64,000 nt of DNA, from NCBI RefSeq assembly GCF_000711695.1, contig NW_013547013.1, forward strand, positions 186,001-250,000. The letters run 5' to 3'. Each line of letters begins with the position of its first letter. Within the stretch, counting starts at the first letter, position 1. Of this stretch, positions 11,866-23,141 are shown piece by piece. The stretch comes from Tilletiaria anomala UBC 951 (lineage: Eukaryota; Basidiomycota; Exobasidiomycetes; Georgefischeriales; Tilletiariaceae). A program made the translations under genes and the position numbers. A model generated the notes under the pieces. It was not told the origin of the DNA. It ran no database searches and saw only the letters and a list, made by a program, of their open reading frames with translations.

Positions 11866-13140
11866 TTATCGCAACTGAACATTCCCTTGCCTCCTCCATC
11901 GTCGCCACGCCTCTGGGATGCCGTACCACATAGCCTGCGCCTGCACTCCCAACAGCGCGCCTGCGGCAGGATCGTCCCCAGCCGCAGCTGCTGAAGATGC
12001 GGGTTGACGAACAACACGGGGTGTTGGTCGTCCGTCCTTTGCGCTCCAGGCGCGCTCGGGTCGGATGCGGCCACGCGCATCGACCATGATGCCACACGTT
12101 GCGATGCACGCACTCAAGCTTGCGAACGCCGTGCTGGCACTCAGGCAGAAGATGATGATCATCTGCAGCTTAGCGGCCGTGTCGACTGCGGTGGTTGTTC
12201 GCGTCGTGCCGAGCAGAGAGTTAGGGAAGAGCGGGGACATGAGTCTGTCAAAAGTTTGAACGGAGGGAAATGTGGCGATGCACAGTGCTTGAGAGTGAAA
12301 TCGGAACGTACCGTCTGCACCACCAAGGACTGCTCCTGTGAACATGCCCGGAAGACTAATCAAGCCAATGACGGGCATTTGGTTGATGATCGGCGTCAAG
12401 GCTAATCGCAAGGCGTCGGTGGCAACGGGTCGACACGCTTCGAATCGTGTCGCTCCATGTGCCAGGTAGGTCTCCACCTTGTCGCGGTTCGAGCTGTTAG
12501 GGCGGAAGGCAGTAAATCGTTGAACGTCAGTGGGATGGGCGGCAATCAGTTTCTTCCTACAAGCTATATGCAGAACACTCACTTGAGTTGCTCAAGAGTG
12601 TAAGAGGTAGCTATTGTCACCCCGCTTATCGCATTGCCCAGCGCCATACCGAGCGCCGGGATGAACCTATGAATTAAGCATGATCATCAGCAGGCGGCGC
12701 TCAGCGGTCAAGACAAACCTTTAGGCTCACTTGCTCGGAGCCCACCAGGGATCCTGCGATAAGGCAAAGCGACTAGCAACCGCAAAGCAAGGCACACAAC
12801 CCATTATCATAGAAGTCAATGTCACTGTGAACATTCCCTCGTATCGGTACTTCGCCTTGTTCAGCGTGACCTCGGATGCGGCGAGCAGGTTGAGCACGAG
12901 CGCCATCAACGCCACGGCCCACAGCGAGTTTGCAGCGAAGATCCTGTCCAGCACGAGTGACATGATATATAGCTGCACGGCGCATCTTGCTGCTGCAATC
13001 AGAAGCGAGCGCGAGATGCCCAGCTTGAAGTAGATCGAGAGCAGCGCATCGATCAGCAGGAAGCAGAAGGCGATCAGCACGTTGGCCCAGGTGAGGTGCT
13101 GGCCCGGCGATGGGGTCAAAGGGTCTCCTGCCTGGCTCAT
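11866..13140 (-). CDS. UPF0014 family membrane protein (FetB / STAR2 / ALS3-like permease)
   Basis: Bacterial FetB and plant STAR2/ALS3 are the membrane half of a two-gene ABC transporter implicated in iron export (bacteria) or aluminium tolerance (plants). Four exons fit in phase: 13140-12731, 12666-12583, 12493-12312 and 12185-11866, giving 331 residues. About seven hydrophobic segments are visible. Family blocks are AASEVTLNKAKYRYEG, GNAISGVTIA, LAHGATRFEACRP, GLISLPGMFTGAVLGGAD and KLQMIIIFCLSAST. The C-terminal tail after the last helix (about 60 residues, rich in Ala, Arg and Gly) is an extension relative to bacterial proteins of about 260 residues. Its ATPase partner lies divergently 373 bases away. 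The substrate is unknown here; a metal or drug is inferred only from the family. Confidence 0.85.
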
Positions 13141-13513
13141 CTTGAGGATTCCCTCTCAACACTTATCGCGAATCCTGCATGCAAACTTTTAAAATGTCAG
13201 TGACCCTTCAAGTCGCAGCCATTGCACATGTCGTGGACAAGGGTGCGCTCAAAATTCGTTGCGTCGCTTGCTCTTTCAGTAACACAGCGGTGAGGCGTGT
13301 CGCTTGCGCTTGTGTGCAGGAACACGGACCAAAAAATAGCAACTTTGCCCTCCGTGCTTAGCTGACGGTTCGGGGTCTATTATATCGCGTGACGCGTTCA
13401 TCAAAGTGTCAAAACTACCTCCAGCCCAATGAAACAAAGGCGTAGCCGACCACAGCCGTGCATTTGCTATTTATTGACGGAAATCCGTGGCTGAAGTGGC
13501 AAGAACAAGGGCG
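13141..13513. promoter_or_regulatory. Shared promoter of the permease/ATPase pair
   Basis: The 373-base divergent spacer between the two ABC transporter halves implies co-regulation. A TATA-like tattatatcg lies near 13380 on the plus strand. No operator motif is recognisable. Confidence 0.45.
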
Positions 13514-14663
13514 ATGGCGGACGTTGAGCGAGCATTCTTTAGGGTCGAGGGCCTGTCGGGACCCCAATGGGCTTCCTGGTCCGGCATGACCTTTGATCTC
13601 GCACGAGGCGATATTCTGTTGCTCCGCGGCGAGAGTGGCTCAGGGTGAGCACTTGCATTTCGCAATCTTCCGCACTGAGTGAACGAACGAGGATGACTAA
13701 TAGTTTCACATCAGGAAAACTACATTGCTCAAGGCTCTCGCCGATCTTCTGCCAAGCGACGGAGGCAGCATCGTGCTCCAAGGGCGGCCACATGCATCCT
13801 TGCCGCCGCATATATATCGTTCCCGTGTCCTATACGTGCCTCAGCGACCGTCGATTCTACCAGGGTCACCGCGTGACTTCCTCGATATGGTGTACGACTT
13901 TTCCGCGAATCGCGACCTTGGACCGCTTCCGGAAGTGGAAGACCTGAGCGAACGAGATACAGAGGCTGCTGTGACGGCCGACGGTGCATCGCTGAATGCA
14001 CATGGATGGAAGATCGAAGAAGCAGAAATCCCTCTCGAGAGTACGAGCACGGCAGACGACGCAAGCAGCATTCGTTCTGGTTCATCAGCGCGCAACAACT
14101 CGAGAGACAGGCCCACAGTTGACACGCGGTCCCTGCGTCGCGCCGCCAGCAAAAGCTTCTCGCGCGCGCCAACAATACCCAACGACCCAATCTTCCTGTC
14201 TAGTGCCGAGTGGGGCTTGCCGACAAGCGTGTGGGATCGCGAGTGGAGCCAGATCAGTGGTGGCGAGGCGCAGCGGGTGGGCCTTGCGGTACCGCTCTGT
14301 CTCATCGGTGGCAAGCGAAAAGGCGATGGCGTACTATTGCTCGACGGTGAGTCTCCTGATGGAAAGGCGTGGAAGCTGAAATCAAAAAGTTTCTGAAAGC
14401 GAGCGCGGTCGATATTTGTAGAACCAACATCCGCACTCGACAGTCGCACGGCAGCCGCCGTGGAGAAAACGCTACTCCTTTCACGGACTGCTTTGACCCT
14501 CATTTGGATCACCCACTCCGAAGACCAGGCAAGACGAATCATCACGCTCGTAGACGAGGATAATCACCGTCGGCGAGGTTCACCAGCAAAGTACGACGAT
14601 GACCTACCGCGGGAACGTAAAGTGTTTGTACTGTCCTTGTCAGCATCGTCGCTCCAAAACTAA
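13514..14663 (+). CDS. FetA/STAR1-like ABC transporter ATP-binding protein
   Basis: This is a stand-alone nucleotide-binding subunit, predicted to power the UPF0014 permease encoded divergently. Three exons fit in phase: 13514-13644, 13715-14346 and 14422-14663, giving 334 residues. All ABC motifs are present: Walker A GESGSGKTT (39-47), Q-loop VPQRP (Gln87), signature SGGEAQ (225-230), Walker B LLLDEP (Asp254, Glu255), D-loop SALD and H-loop His286 in WITHSEDQ. The first intron interrupts Walker A and the second interrupts Walker B. Bacterial FetA is about 225 residues; the extra length is mostly a Ser/Arg-rich insert at about residues 115-205 between the Q-loop and the signature. There is no transmembrane segment. 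Catalytic residues are all intact. Confidence 0.88.
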
Positions 14664-14756
14664 AACTATTACGTGGAAAGGCATCTCATGCTGTCTTGTA
14701 TGCAAGTCAAAGTCTATTTATAATATAGAAGTTGATTGGGCGAGGTGCTCTATAGA

Positions 14757-17700
14757 TCAGAAGAAGACAACTATGCGCTCGAGGTCCCATCCGAGTGCTG
14801 CGAGGCCAACGGCGACAATTCTCTCCATCGGTGGCGGTCCACAAACGAGTGCGATGGTACCTTCAAGCTCGTCGGAAGTCTGCAATTTGGCTGGGGGTGG
14901 AGGCATGTGCTGCTGCAAGATTTGCTCGTTGACTCTCCCTCGGCCCATCGGCCACTCTGGTGCGCATTCGCCAGAAAGGATGTGCCAAAGCTTGATCCTG
15001 CCGTTGGATTGCTTGACGACTTCATCGATGTGCGTGCGTGCGAGGATGTTGGACTCTGTACGGTTCGCATCAACGATCCAGACGTTGACGTCGCTCTCTG
15101 GTCCATTGTCGAAGATGCCTTTGAGGGTTGACCAGCACGGAGTGAAACCAGAGCCACCGCAGATCATGGCGACGTTTTAACCTTGCGCTCTTTCCCCTTC
15201 CACTTAATTTGACCGTTACCAAGGTATGTGAAGCTCCCTAGAGGGCCTTTGAGCTCGACAAAGTCCTCTCCGGCTTTCAGATTATCGATTGCTACGCTCA
15301 TCTTCCCACCCTGAGGGAGTGCCGTGGAGGGGAAGTAGACCTTGATAAGGATGTCGATGTATCCGCGCAGCTCGTTGTTGGAGAAGGGTGTGTATGCGTG
15401 CTGCACGATCTCTTCTTCCTTGCCACCAGCACTTTTGGCTTTGAGACGCACGTAGAGATGCTATCCGATCGGCAGACCGGGCTCCTGATCTGGATGGTCG
15501 AGAGCAAAGCGGAAGACCCGTGAATCGCCCGAAATTGTCTCCTTGGAAACGAGCTTAGACTTCTTCCATTTCTTTGGATTGAGGAACGACTGCGTAACGT
15601 CATCGTTCTCTTCAGATATAGACGGCGCGGCAAGACCGTCACTGTCGAGAATGCCCAGGTGCAATGGACGCATCTTCTTCTTAGCGTCCATCGAATGAAT
15701 GGCCATGAAGTCATCCGTCGCATCCTCGCCCGCGACAAGAGCGATCGATTCAACTCCACCTGGATGCTCGGCCAAGAAGCTGGTACCGTCAAACACATGG
15801 CCTTTGATGACAAACCTGGCGCCAGGGAATGGCAGATGAGAAACATCATTCGTCGCACCAATTGCCAATTCTTAGGAACTTACCATGGACTTCGCTCGTT
15901 TGCGTGGTCCGCAACCTGAGCTGCAGTGATCCTCACCGTCCGCTTCTCTACATCTGTCATGATCTCCACCTCATCCACTTCCTGTGAGGCTTTGCGTCAC
16001 CTGGCCCTGCAGGGCCTTCCTGTGGACCGGACATTGCTGTCTCGCCGAAGATCGGATAGCGAATATTCTGGCCATTGTCTTTGAGCCTCTGCATCCAGCC
16101 CCCATTGGTGTTGCCAGCGACTGTCGGGTGCTCGAAGACGATCTTGTTATTGTCAGGGTTACGCAGCACCGCAACTCTGTGCCAGCAACCGTTCATCGTG
16201 CCCGTGGCGTTCCATGCAAGATCTCGCGGCATCTGAGCCAAACCTTCGTCCGTCGCTCGGATCGTGATAACGCTCGCGGCTGCGAGTCGCTGGATCGGCA
16301 CCCGAAGCTCCAAAAACACCACGTGAATGACATCTCGCTTGTGGAAAGATCCAGCGTGCCAAAGTAAGGATGGTGTCTAATCGGGTTGAGACGGTACAAA
16401 TCTTCTGGAAAGTCGAGCTCTGCCAGCTGCCACGAGTCGCCATCGTCAAGGGAGATCTCAGCGCGCGAAATGCGCTTGCCACCGCCCGTGTATGCGTAGC
16501 CCTGCAGGTCGTAAAAACCTTTGCTGTCCGCCTCGATGGTCTCATTGTGTGCCGGGCACGCGATAGCCGCGTTGACGTTCACATTGTAAATAATGTATTT
16601 GGGATTGTACCACCAGTGGTCTTCCGTGCGGGCTTGGTCTGTCGTCACTTCTGCTGGTAAGACTTTGTTATCTTGGAAGTGGAGATGATGCTGACACTCC
16701 TTGTCTGATACCTCGACGCGGTTGAGCCATTTCACCATGCGACCGCCAATTTGACCCGGCACGACCAGACGCAAAGGAAATCCATGGTCAGGAGTGAATG
16801 CTTTGCCGTTCCTTCCCCATGCAATCAATATGCCCTTTCTGCGGTCGAGACAGTGGACCAGGCGCTGACTGGTGCCGTATTTGCCGTTCGGAAGCTCGTC
16901 GATGCATTCGAAAACCACGTGGCGACTTCTGCCTGGCGTGTCGCGATCCCATGAGTAGGCTGCGGCGGGTCGCTTGGGCTTGCAGTAATTCAATACATCA
17001 GCAAGTAAGACACCAGTGAAAAGTCATGCGAAGGTAAATCGAATTATTTGTCAGCTCGGTTCGAGATGGGAGATGTGCAACTCGAAAAGTGCATCTGTAC
17101 TGGTACCAGCGCTGCCCCAGTTAAATTCGAGGCCTTTCGCCACAACATTTGATCTTTTCGGCGGTTTCCAGCGCACACGAGGGTGATCGGTAGTGTTATC
17201 GTCTCGAACCGATCTTTCAGCTCTTGGATGCTGAAAGAGACCTCATTGTGTACAAGGCCGTGGATCCGTAGGCGCCAGTTAGATGCTTCCTCTGGCTCAA
17301 CACGAGGAACATAGCCGTGATTTCGGTCGAAGAAAAGTGCTGTCGGCGTGATGAATCCGCTCTTCCACAGTTCTGACAAAGGCGCTTCGACATTGAGCGG
17401 GTGTTTACCTCTAAGTCGGATCCTGTGAAAAGTGAGAGCGTATCTACATTAGAGGGGTGGAAAGATGAATTACGCTCATGAGACATACATGCGTTCATCT
17501 TATGGAACCCAAGCATCTGGAGTTCCCTTGTCCACATCAAGTTTTTGAAGTGTACCACCAGCAGGTACGGGGGGAAGTCTTTCGTGGTATTCGGTCGGAT
17601 ATTCATCCTCGTAGTCGGTGTCGTCTGTGCCCCTGCTAATGACCTCGCTAGTCGAAGAAGACGAGGATCCCTCTTTGCCGCTTGAGGGGCCTACCTGCCA

Positions 17701-17814
17701 GATGGATGGCTCGGCTGACGAAGTCATAAACGTTATAGGCGTTGAGACACCTGCGCTATCTTCGCTGCTGCTATCCAGGAAGGTCGCGATGGCTAATTCG
17801 GGAGAAGGCGACAT
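14757..17814 (-). pseudogene. niaD: Nitrate reductase, NAD(P)H (decayed)
   Basis: Eukaryotic nitrate reductase reduces nitrate to nitrite using molybdopterin, cytochrome b5 haem and FAD. All domains can be followed in order: Mo domain (GNRRK with its preceding Mo-ligand Cys, GQIGGRMVKWL, SFTWCFW), cytochrome b5 (HPGG, MAIHS) and FAD/NAD domain (GPLGSF, GGSGFTP, CGPPP). The reading frame is broken repeatedly: TAA at 17502-17500 after AWVP; single-base frameshifts near 17148, 16306, 15991 and 15175; TAG at 15463-15461 where the family has Gln in GLPIGQH. The junction around 17000-17060, before LLADVLNY, no longer shows a usable acceptor. The flavin motif RxY(S/T) reads HAYT. The intron at about 15901-15829 is still well formed. 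No functional protein is expected. It is convergent with the FetA-like gene and divergent from nitrite reductase. Confidence 0.92.
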
Positions 17815-18280
17815 AATTGCAGGACCGGTGGCTGCTTCCCTTTAGCGGGCTAACTGTGTCACGGCAATGGCCTGGCGATGGAACCCTAGCATCCAGCCAT
17901 GAATGAAAAAGAAGGTGTTGCGCTCACAATGCCGTTGGGCAATTGGCAAAAGTCGCAGGCGTTGCAGTCCTGGATTCAGTGTTCGGTATTCCAGTATTCG
18001 GTATGCAGGATTGACATTGATATAGCATGCTGCGTGCAGAGTGCCCTTAACCTCCAATGCATTCAAGGGGCCTGGTTTTCCGTCACTGAAGATGTGCAAA
18101 AAGCGAGGGAAGGCGGGGCACCGTCTTAAGACTGGCCACCCGCAATACCTTCGTGATTTAACACCCTCCAAACCCCCGGTACTCAGCAACTCCAAGGCTG
18201 CTCCCAGCGGCTATTCTGGGCCATCTTCAGGGCTTCAAACGAGTAGTTTGATCACCTACCAGCCACCAGATGTTAGCAGA

Positions 18281-18286
18281 GATAAG
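18281..18286 (+). promoter_or_regulatory. GATAAG, candidate AreA/NIT2-type GATA site
   Basis: AGATAAG lies in the nitrate/nitrite reductase spacer. Further cores are GATAAA at 18712 and GATAAG on the reverse strand at 19018-19023. Nitrogen GATA factors use such sites in fungi, but short motifs occur by chance. Confidence 0.3.
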
Positions 18287-18300
18287 CAGGTTGTCGGTTG

Positions 18301-18349
18301 CCCTGGGTTGCACAATTGCCCTGGGTTGCACAATTGCCCTGGGTTGCCC
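18301..18349. repeat. 18-bp tandem repeat, about 2.7 copies
   Basis: The unit ccctgggttgcacaattg is repeated exactly from 18301 and again from 18319, then partly from 18337. It lies in the dead bidirectional promoter. Confidence 0.9.
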
Positions 18350-19435
18350 TTGCCTACGAAAGTAGTGATACGACAGAAAAGGACAGCAAGAATGTGAGAA
18401 CTTGGCAACCGATCGTGCGCAGGCCACTTGACTTGGAACGTACTAGTAGGTGCTTGGCGGTCCCAGGTTGTTTATTGTAGGCCCTCACACTGCTGTGCAC
18501 ATCTCCGTGGAAGTCTGTAAGTGACATCCGGCAGTTGCAGGTGGGCTGCCACTGTGGCACTGGCGACGTAAATCAGCCCAGATCCCAGGGTGGCACATTA
18601 AGGCGTTGTTGAGTGCGATGAGACCCCGGTGCTTGGGTGACAGCCCCCTGACCCCGAAAACCTAGGTAGGCCTAGAGTGAATATCTCCAGAGATCAACCG
18701 GTCATCGGTGAGATAAAGAATGCGAGATGTCACTTGTCGGTAAGCAGGCAAGTATGCCGTTCGGCGCAATGAACAGCATGATTAGCAACTGCATTGAGAT
18801 TAAGTGTGGAGTGCTTTCACTTTTTGTGAAAGGGAACGTCAGACGGGGTTTCAGGTATCAATAAATCCAAAAAAAACTGTCCCATGATGTTCACATTTTC
18901 CTCACTATTAAGAGGCCGCCTTTCTGCACATTTTTCGGATTCCGGGCACTCTCTCGTCAAAATGGAGGTACCTTCCCCACAACCTCATTCGCGCTTGACA
19001 CACTCTTATACAATGTACTTATCCCTATCTTCTGACAGCAAGTGCCTCTCTCACAAGGAAGTCTGGAGTCCAGCCAGGTCTGAGCTCTTCCCCACTCGAA
19101 GTAGCCAAGGCAGGACAGCAGTAAATGTCCTTTTGAGTTCCCACTCGTATTTGGATTTAGCTTCGAAGTTTGAGAGCGAAGGCTCTCCGATCTCCACTTC
19201 GTGACTGTTGGGTCTCGAAGGGATGTTACAGGCTCTACACTGGCGATTGATGAGTGCATACATAGAAAGAACTGAGCCACATGTTAATTAACCCGTGAAA
19301 CCATCCCTAGGTGTTCCAATTGCCATTGTTTACCATTGATCTTCTTACCTTGCCTTTCTACAAGTACTCTGGTCCACCTGCTATCATCCGATGCGGTGAC
19401 CTCTAGGCGTATCGACGAACACGTACGGTCGCAAG

Positions 19436-22400
19436 ATGGTTCCCGTTCCTTCCGAGGTGATGTACAGACGCGATGCTGCGGCTAATGGTATGCAGCGCAA
19501 GCATGCTGCTGTCGTCGGACTAGGCATGGTGGGAGTCGCCTTTATCGAAAAGCTCCTTCAGAACGACCTCGACGGGGGTCGCAACGAATGGGAAGTTGTT
19601 GTCGTTGGAGATGAGCCGCACATTGCCTACAACCGTGTCAGTCTTACATGGTGAGATAAATGCCATGGCCTAGACAATACTACGGGAATTGCCGGCTCAT
19701 GGTCCAACGACCCGATTGTAGATACTTTGCCAATCGTTCTATCGAAGATCTCCATTTCAATCCGGTGGAATGGTACAGGTCTCATGCTCCAGGCAAGCTC
19801 ACTTACCACACCGAAGATCTCGTCACATTCGTTGATACGGATGCCAAGGCCGTCCATACTTTGAAGGGCCACGTCCTCAACTATGACACCTGCGTCCTCT
19901 GCACCGGGTCCGATGCTGCTCTTCCGCCCTACATCAGCCGGGAAAAATTCGAATAAACAGCAGGAACCTTTGTCTACCGCAACATTGCAGAACTCGATGC
20001 GACGATCCATTATGCGAATACACGCAGACCCATCAAGCGAGCAGCCGTCGTCGGTGGAGGTCTCCTCGGCCTCGAAGCCGCAAAGGCACTACTAGACCTC
20101 GAGGGTGTCAAGCAGGTTGTCCTTGTCGAGCACAACAAATGGGTTCTCAGTCGGCAGCTTGATGCCGAAGGAGGTCGAATGCTCGTCGAAAAGGTCCGCA
20201 GTATGGGTGTTGAAGTGCTCTTGCAGGCACGGGTCCGAGACCTGCTCTTCTCTAGCGCGGAGGAGGAAGATGAGGGAAGAGAGCGCCTCAGAGGCATCTT
20301 GCTGGAAGGGGAATCGGGGGATTGGGAGTACCAACTGGACAATATCGTCTTTGCAGTCGGCATCAAACCACGAGATGAAGTGGCTGTTGCATCGAATCTT
20401 GAAGTCGCTTCTCGTGGAGGAATCGCAGTTCATGATCACATTCAATCCTTGGCAGACGATGTCTATGCAATTGGCGAGTGCCCAAGCTGGAAAGGCGAGC
20501 TATGGGGACTCATCGGCCCGGGAATTACTATGGCCTACATCCTCGCCTTCAACCTGACGGAAGGTCCGATTCACTCAATGCGCACAATGTCACCTCCGGA
20601 CGTGAGCACCAAGTTGAAACTCATGGGTGTCGATGTCACCAGTTTCGGCCAGTACTTTGCGGACCAAGGCAACATCACAGGAGCGTTGCCGGGCTCGAAG
20701 TGTTCTGGCGCTCGCAGCAATGGTGAGGGTGACGCTCCACTTGTCAAGGCACTTACCTACTGTGATCCTTTTCGGAGATCTACAAAAAGTACATATTCAC
20801 GGCAGACGGTAAATACGTCGTGGGTGGAATGATGGTGGGCGATGTCAGCGACTTCACCAAGCTCGTATCATTGGCGGCCAAGGGCAAGCCAATCGAGAAG
20901 CCACCCTCAGAATTCATCGTTGGCGCAAAGAAGGAAGAAGAGGACGAGGCTGCTGACTTGGATGATAACGCGCAGATCTGTTCCTGCCATAACGTCACCA
21001 AAGGTGCAGTCATCAAGCAAGTCAAGGCGGGATGCCGAGCCATTGGCGACCTCAAGTCCAAGACCAAGTGCGGCACTGGCTATGGTAGTTGCATGCCACT
21101 TGCAACGTCCATCTTCAACGCAGCGATGAAAGCAGAAGGCGCCGAGATCAGCAACCAGATATGCCCGCACTTCAAGTATACGCGTCAGTAGCTGTTCACG
21201 ATCATCAAGTTCCGCAAACTCAGGGGTTTTACACAGATCATGCACGAAGTCGGCAACAAGCCTGACAGTCTTGGATGCGAGGTCTGCCGCCCTGCCATCT
21301 CTTCGATTCTCTCATCCCTTTTCAATGAGTTCATCCAAAAGCCGGCGCTCAAGGCGAATCTCGATACGAACGACAGGTACCTTGCCAACATCCAGCGCGA
21401 TGGCACCTACTCGGTTGTCCCACATATCTCTGCCGGTGAAGTGACCCCCGAGAAGCTCATAGCATTGGGCAACGTCTCTAAGAAGTACAATCTTTACGTT
21501 AAGATCACTGGGGGTACAAGAATTGATATGTTCGGGGCCAAGAAACAAGACTTGCCCGCCATTTGGGAGGAGCTCATCGCTTGCGGCTTCGAGTCCGGTC
21601 ACGCTTATGGAAAGTGCGTGTCTTCTTGTTATTCTTTTCATTCGCGGATATAAACACACACTGAGTGTTGCATTACTATTTTGTAGATCTCTGTGTACGG
21701 TGAAGTCCTGTGTTGGCTCTACTTGGTGTCGATATGGCGTACGTGACAGTGTCGGCCTAGCTGTGGAATTCGAAGAACGCTACAAGTCTATCCGTACGCC
21801 GCACATGATTAAGGTGGGTGCATCTCTGCAAGCCCTCATGCCATTGTTTCAAAAGGTAATGGCACTCACCGTCGTTTCTCCGCTGGCAGGGTGGCTGCAG
21901 CGGCTGTGTGAGGGAATGTGCAGAGGCACAAGAGGTGATGGAATGCCATGCTTGAGATTCCTTCAAACTGATTTACAACGTGAAATTGGGACTTGCAGGA
22001 AAAGACTTTGGCGTGATTGCAACACCAAAAGGCTGGAATGTCTTCGTTGGCGGAAACGGTGGAGTAAAGCCACGTCACGCAGATCTCATCGCGGAGAACG
22101 TCACCAGGCACATGGCTGTCAAAATCGTTGACCGCGTCCTTAGTAAGTTAAGCACAATGCCCTGACAGGATGTTCACGGCTTACAATATTTTGCTTGCAG
22201 TGTACTACATCCGTGATGCAGATAAGCTGCAGCGCACGGCGCGATGGATTGCACAGCTTCCAAACCGCGTCCAGACGCTCAAGGATGTCATCATCGACGA
22301 CAAACTCGGCATTTGTGCAGAGCTAGAGAAGGAGATGGACGAGCCCGTAGGCCCATTTCACGATGAGTGGGCAGAAGTCCTCAAGAATCCGGAGCGCCGC

Positions 22401-23141
22401 AGGGCCTTTCGTCAATTCGTCAACACGTCGGACAACCAGATGACCATCGAGCGAGTGCAGGAGCGACACTCTGAGCGCCCCGCGGATTGGCCAGAAGATT
22501 CGGGCCCTCTCAAGTTCTCGCGGAAAGACATTGTCCAGACCGCAAAGTGGGAATGGCGCAAGGTCTGTCGGTACGAGGACCTCGAGTCGCAGGAGAACGT
22601 TCCGAGCTCGGCTGTCATCAAGTATGGTGATGTGCAAATCGGGATCTGGAACCTTCCTGGCAAAGGCCTACGTGCTGCGCAGAAAATGTGCCCACAGAAG
22701 CGAGCTTTTATCCTTGCAGATGTACTTGTTGGCGAGGATGCCAGCGGCCGTCCGTACGTCTCGTACCCTTTGCACAAGCGTCGCTATAATCTCTCGGCCA
22801 AGCCCGAGGAAGAAAGTGGATTCTGTGATGATGCCGACTTTCAGGTCATGACGTTTGAGGCGAAACTCTCAGACGACGGCGAGACGGTTCTGCACAACCT
22901 CCCAGACACAGATTCGCTCGATGCAGTGCTCAGCACCACCAAGTGGATGATCAGAAAGGCGCAGGAAGAATTGGATCTGCTGTCTTCGCATGTTGGCAGC
23001 CATGGCGTGGAGATCGCTGGGCCCTCGGAAGCAATACAAAAAGAGGGCAGACAAGGGTCTCAGGTAGGTGACTCTAGCGGAAAAATCAGCTGCTCGGACG
23101 GCAGAAACTATATTGGTAAAAAGAACAAGCTCCCTCAATAA
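19436..23141 (+). pseudogene. niiA: Nitrite reductase, NAD(P)H, sirohaem (decayed)
   Basis: Fungal nitrite reductase converts nitrite to ammonium. Parts in order: FAD/NAD domains (VGLGMVG, GECPSWKG), BFD-like Fe-S region (QICSCHNVTKG), sirohaem/4Fe-4S cysteines (SCVGSTWC, SGCVRECAEAQ) and a C-terminal Rieske domain. Lesions: a TGA formed across the first splice junction (19650/19722); TAA at 19954-19956 before TAGTFVYR; a one-base frameshift near 20769 (TTTT before CGGAGATC); TAG at 21189-21191 where YTRQE-LF is expected; and a donor after CAEAQ near 21931 that leaves the wrong phase. The Rieske motifs read CPQ (22688-22696) instead of CPH and YPLH (Tyr at 22764-22766) instead of CPLH, so two [2Fe-2S] ligands are lost. 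Recognisable exons: 19436-19650, 19722-21613, 21687-21813, 21890-about 21934, 21999-22142 and 22201-23141. No working enzyme is expected. Confidence 0.92.

Larger units (their letters stand above)
17815..19435. promoter_or_regulatory. Former bidirectional nitrate/nitrite reductase promoter
   Basis: A 1,621-base spacer lies between the divergent starts of the two dead reductases, the usual arrangement of fungal nitrate clusters. It contains several GATA cores (HGATAR, the AreA/NIT2 type) and an 18-bp tandem repeat, listed separately. No open frame here resembles a known protein. The binding-site role is inference from other fungi. Confidence 0.45.

Noticed and set aside
15461-15470. Treating the TAG in nitrate reductase as part of an intron
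   Set aside because: The residues on both sides (GLPIG and HLYVRLK) are contiguous in the family with one Gln between, so the stop replaces a codon and no intron fits.
18884-19204. 106-codon frame in the nitrate promoter, possibly a pathway regulator
   Set aside because: No zinc-cluster or GATA-finger pattern and no homology recognised.
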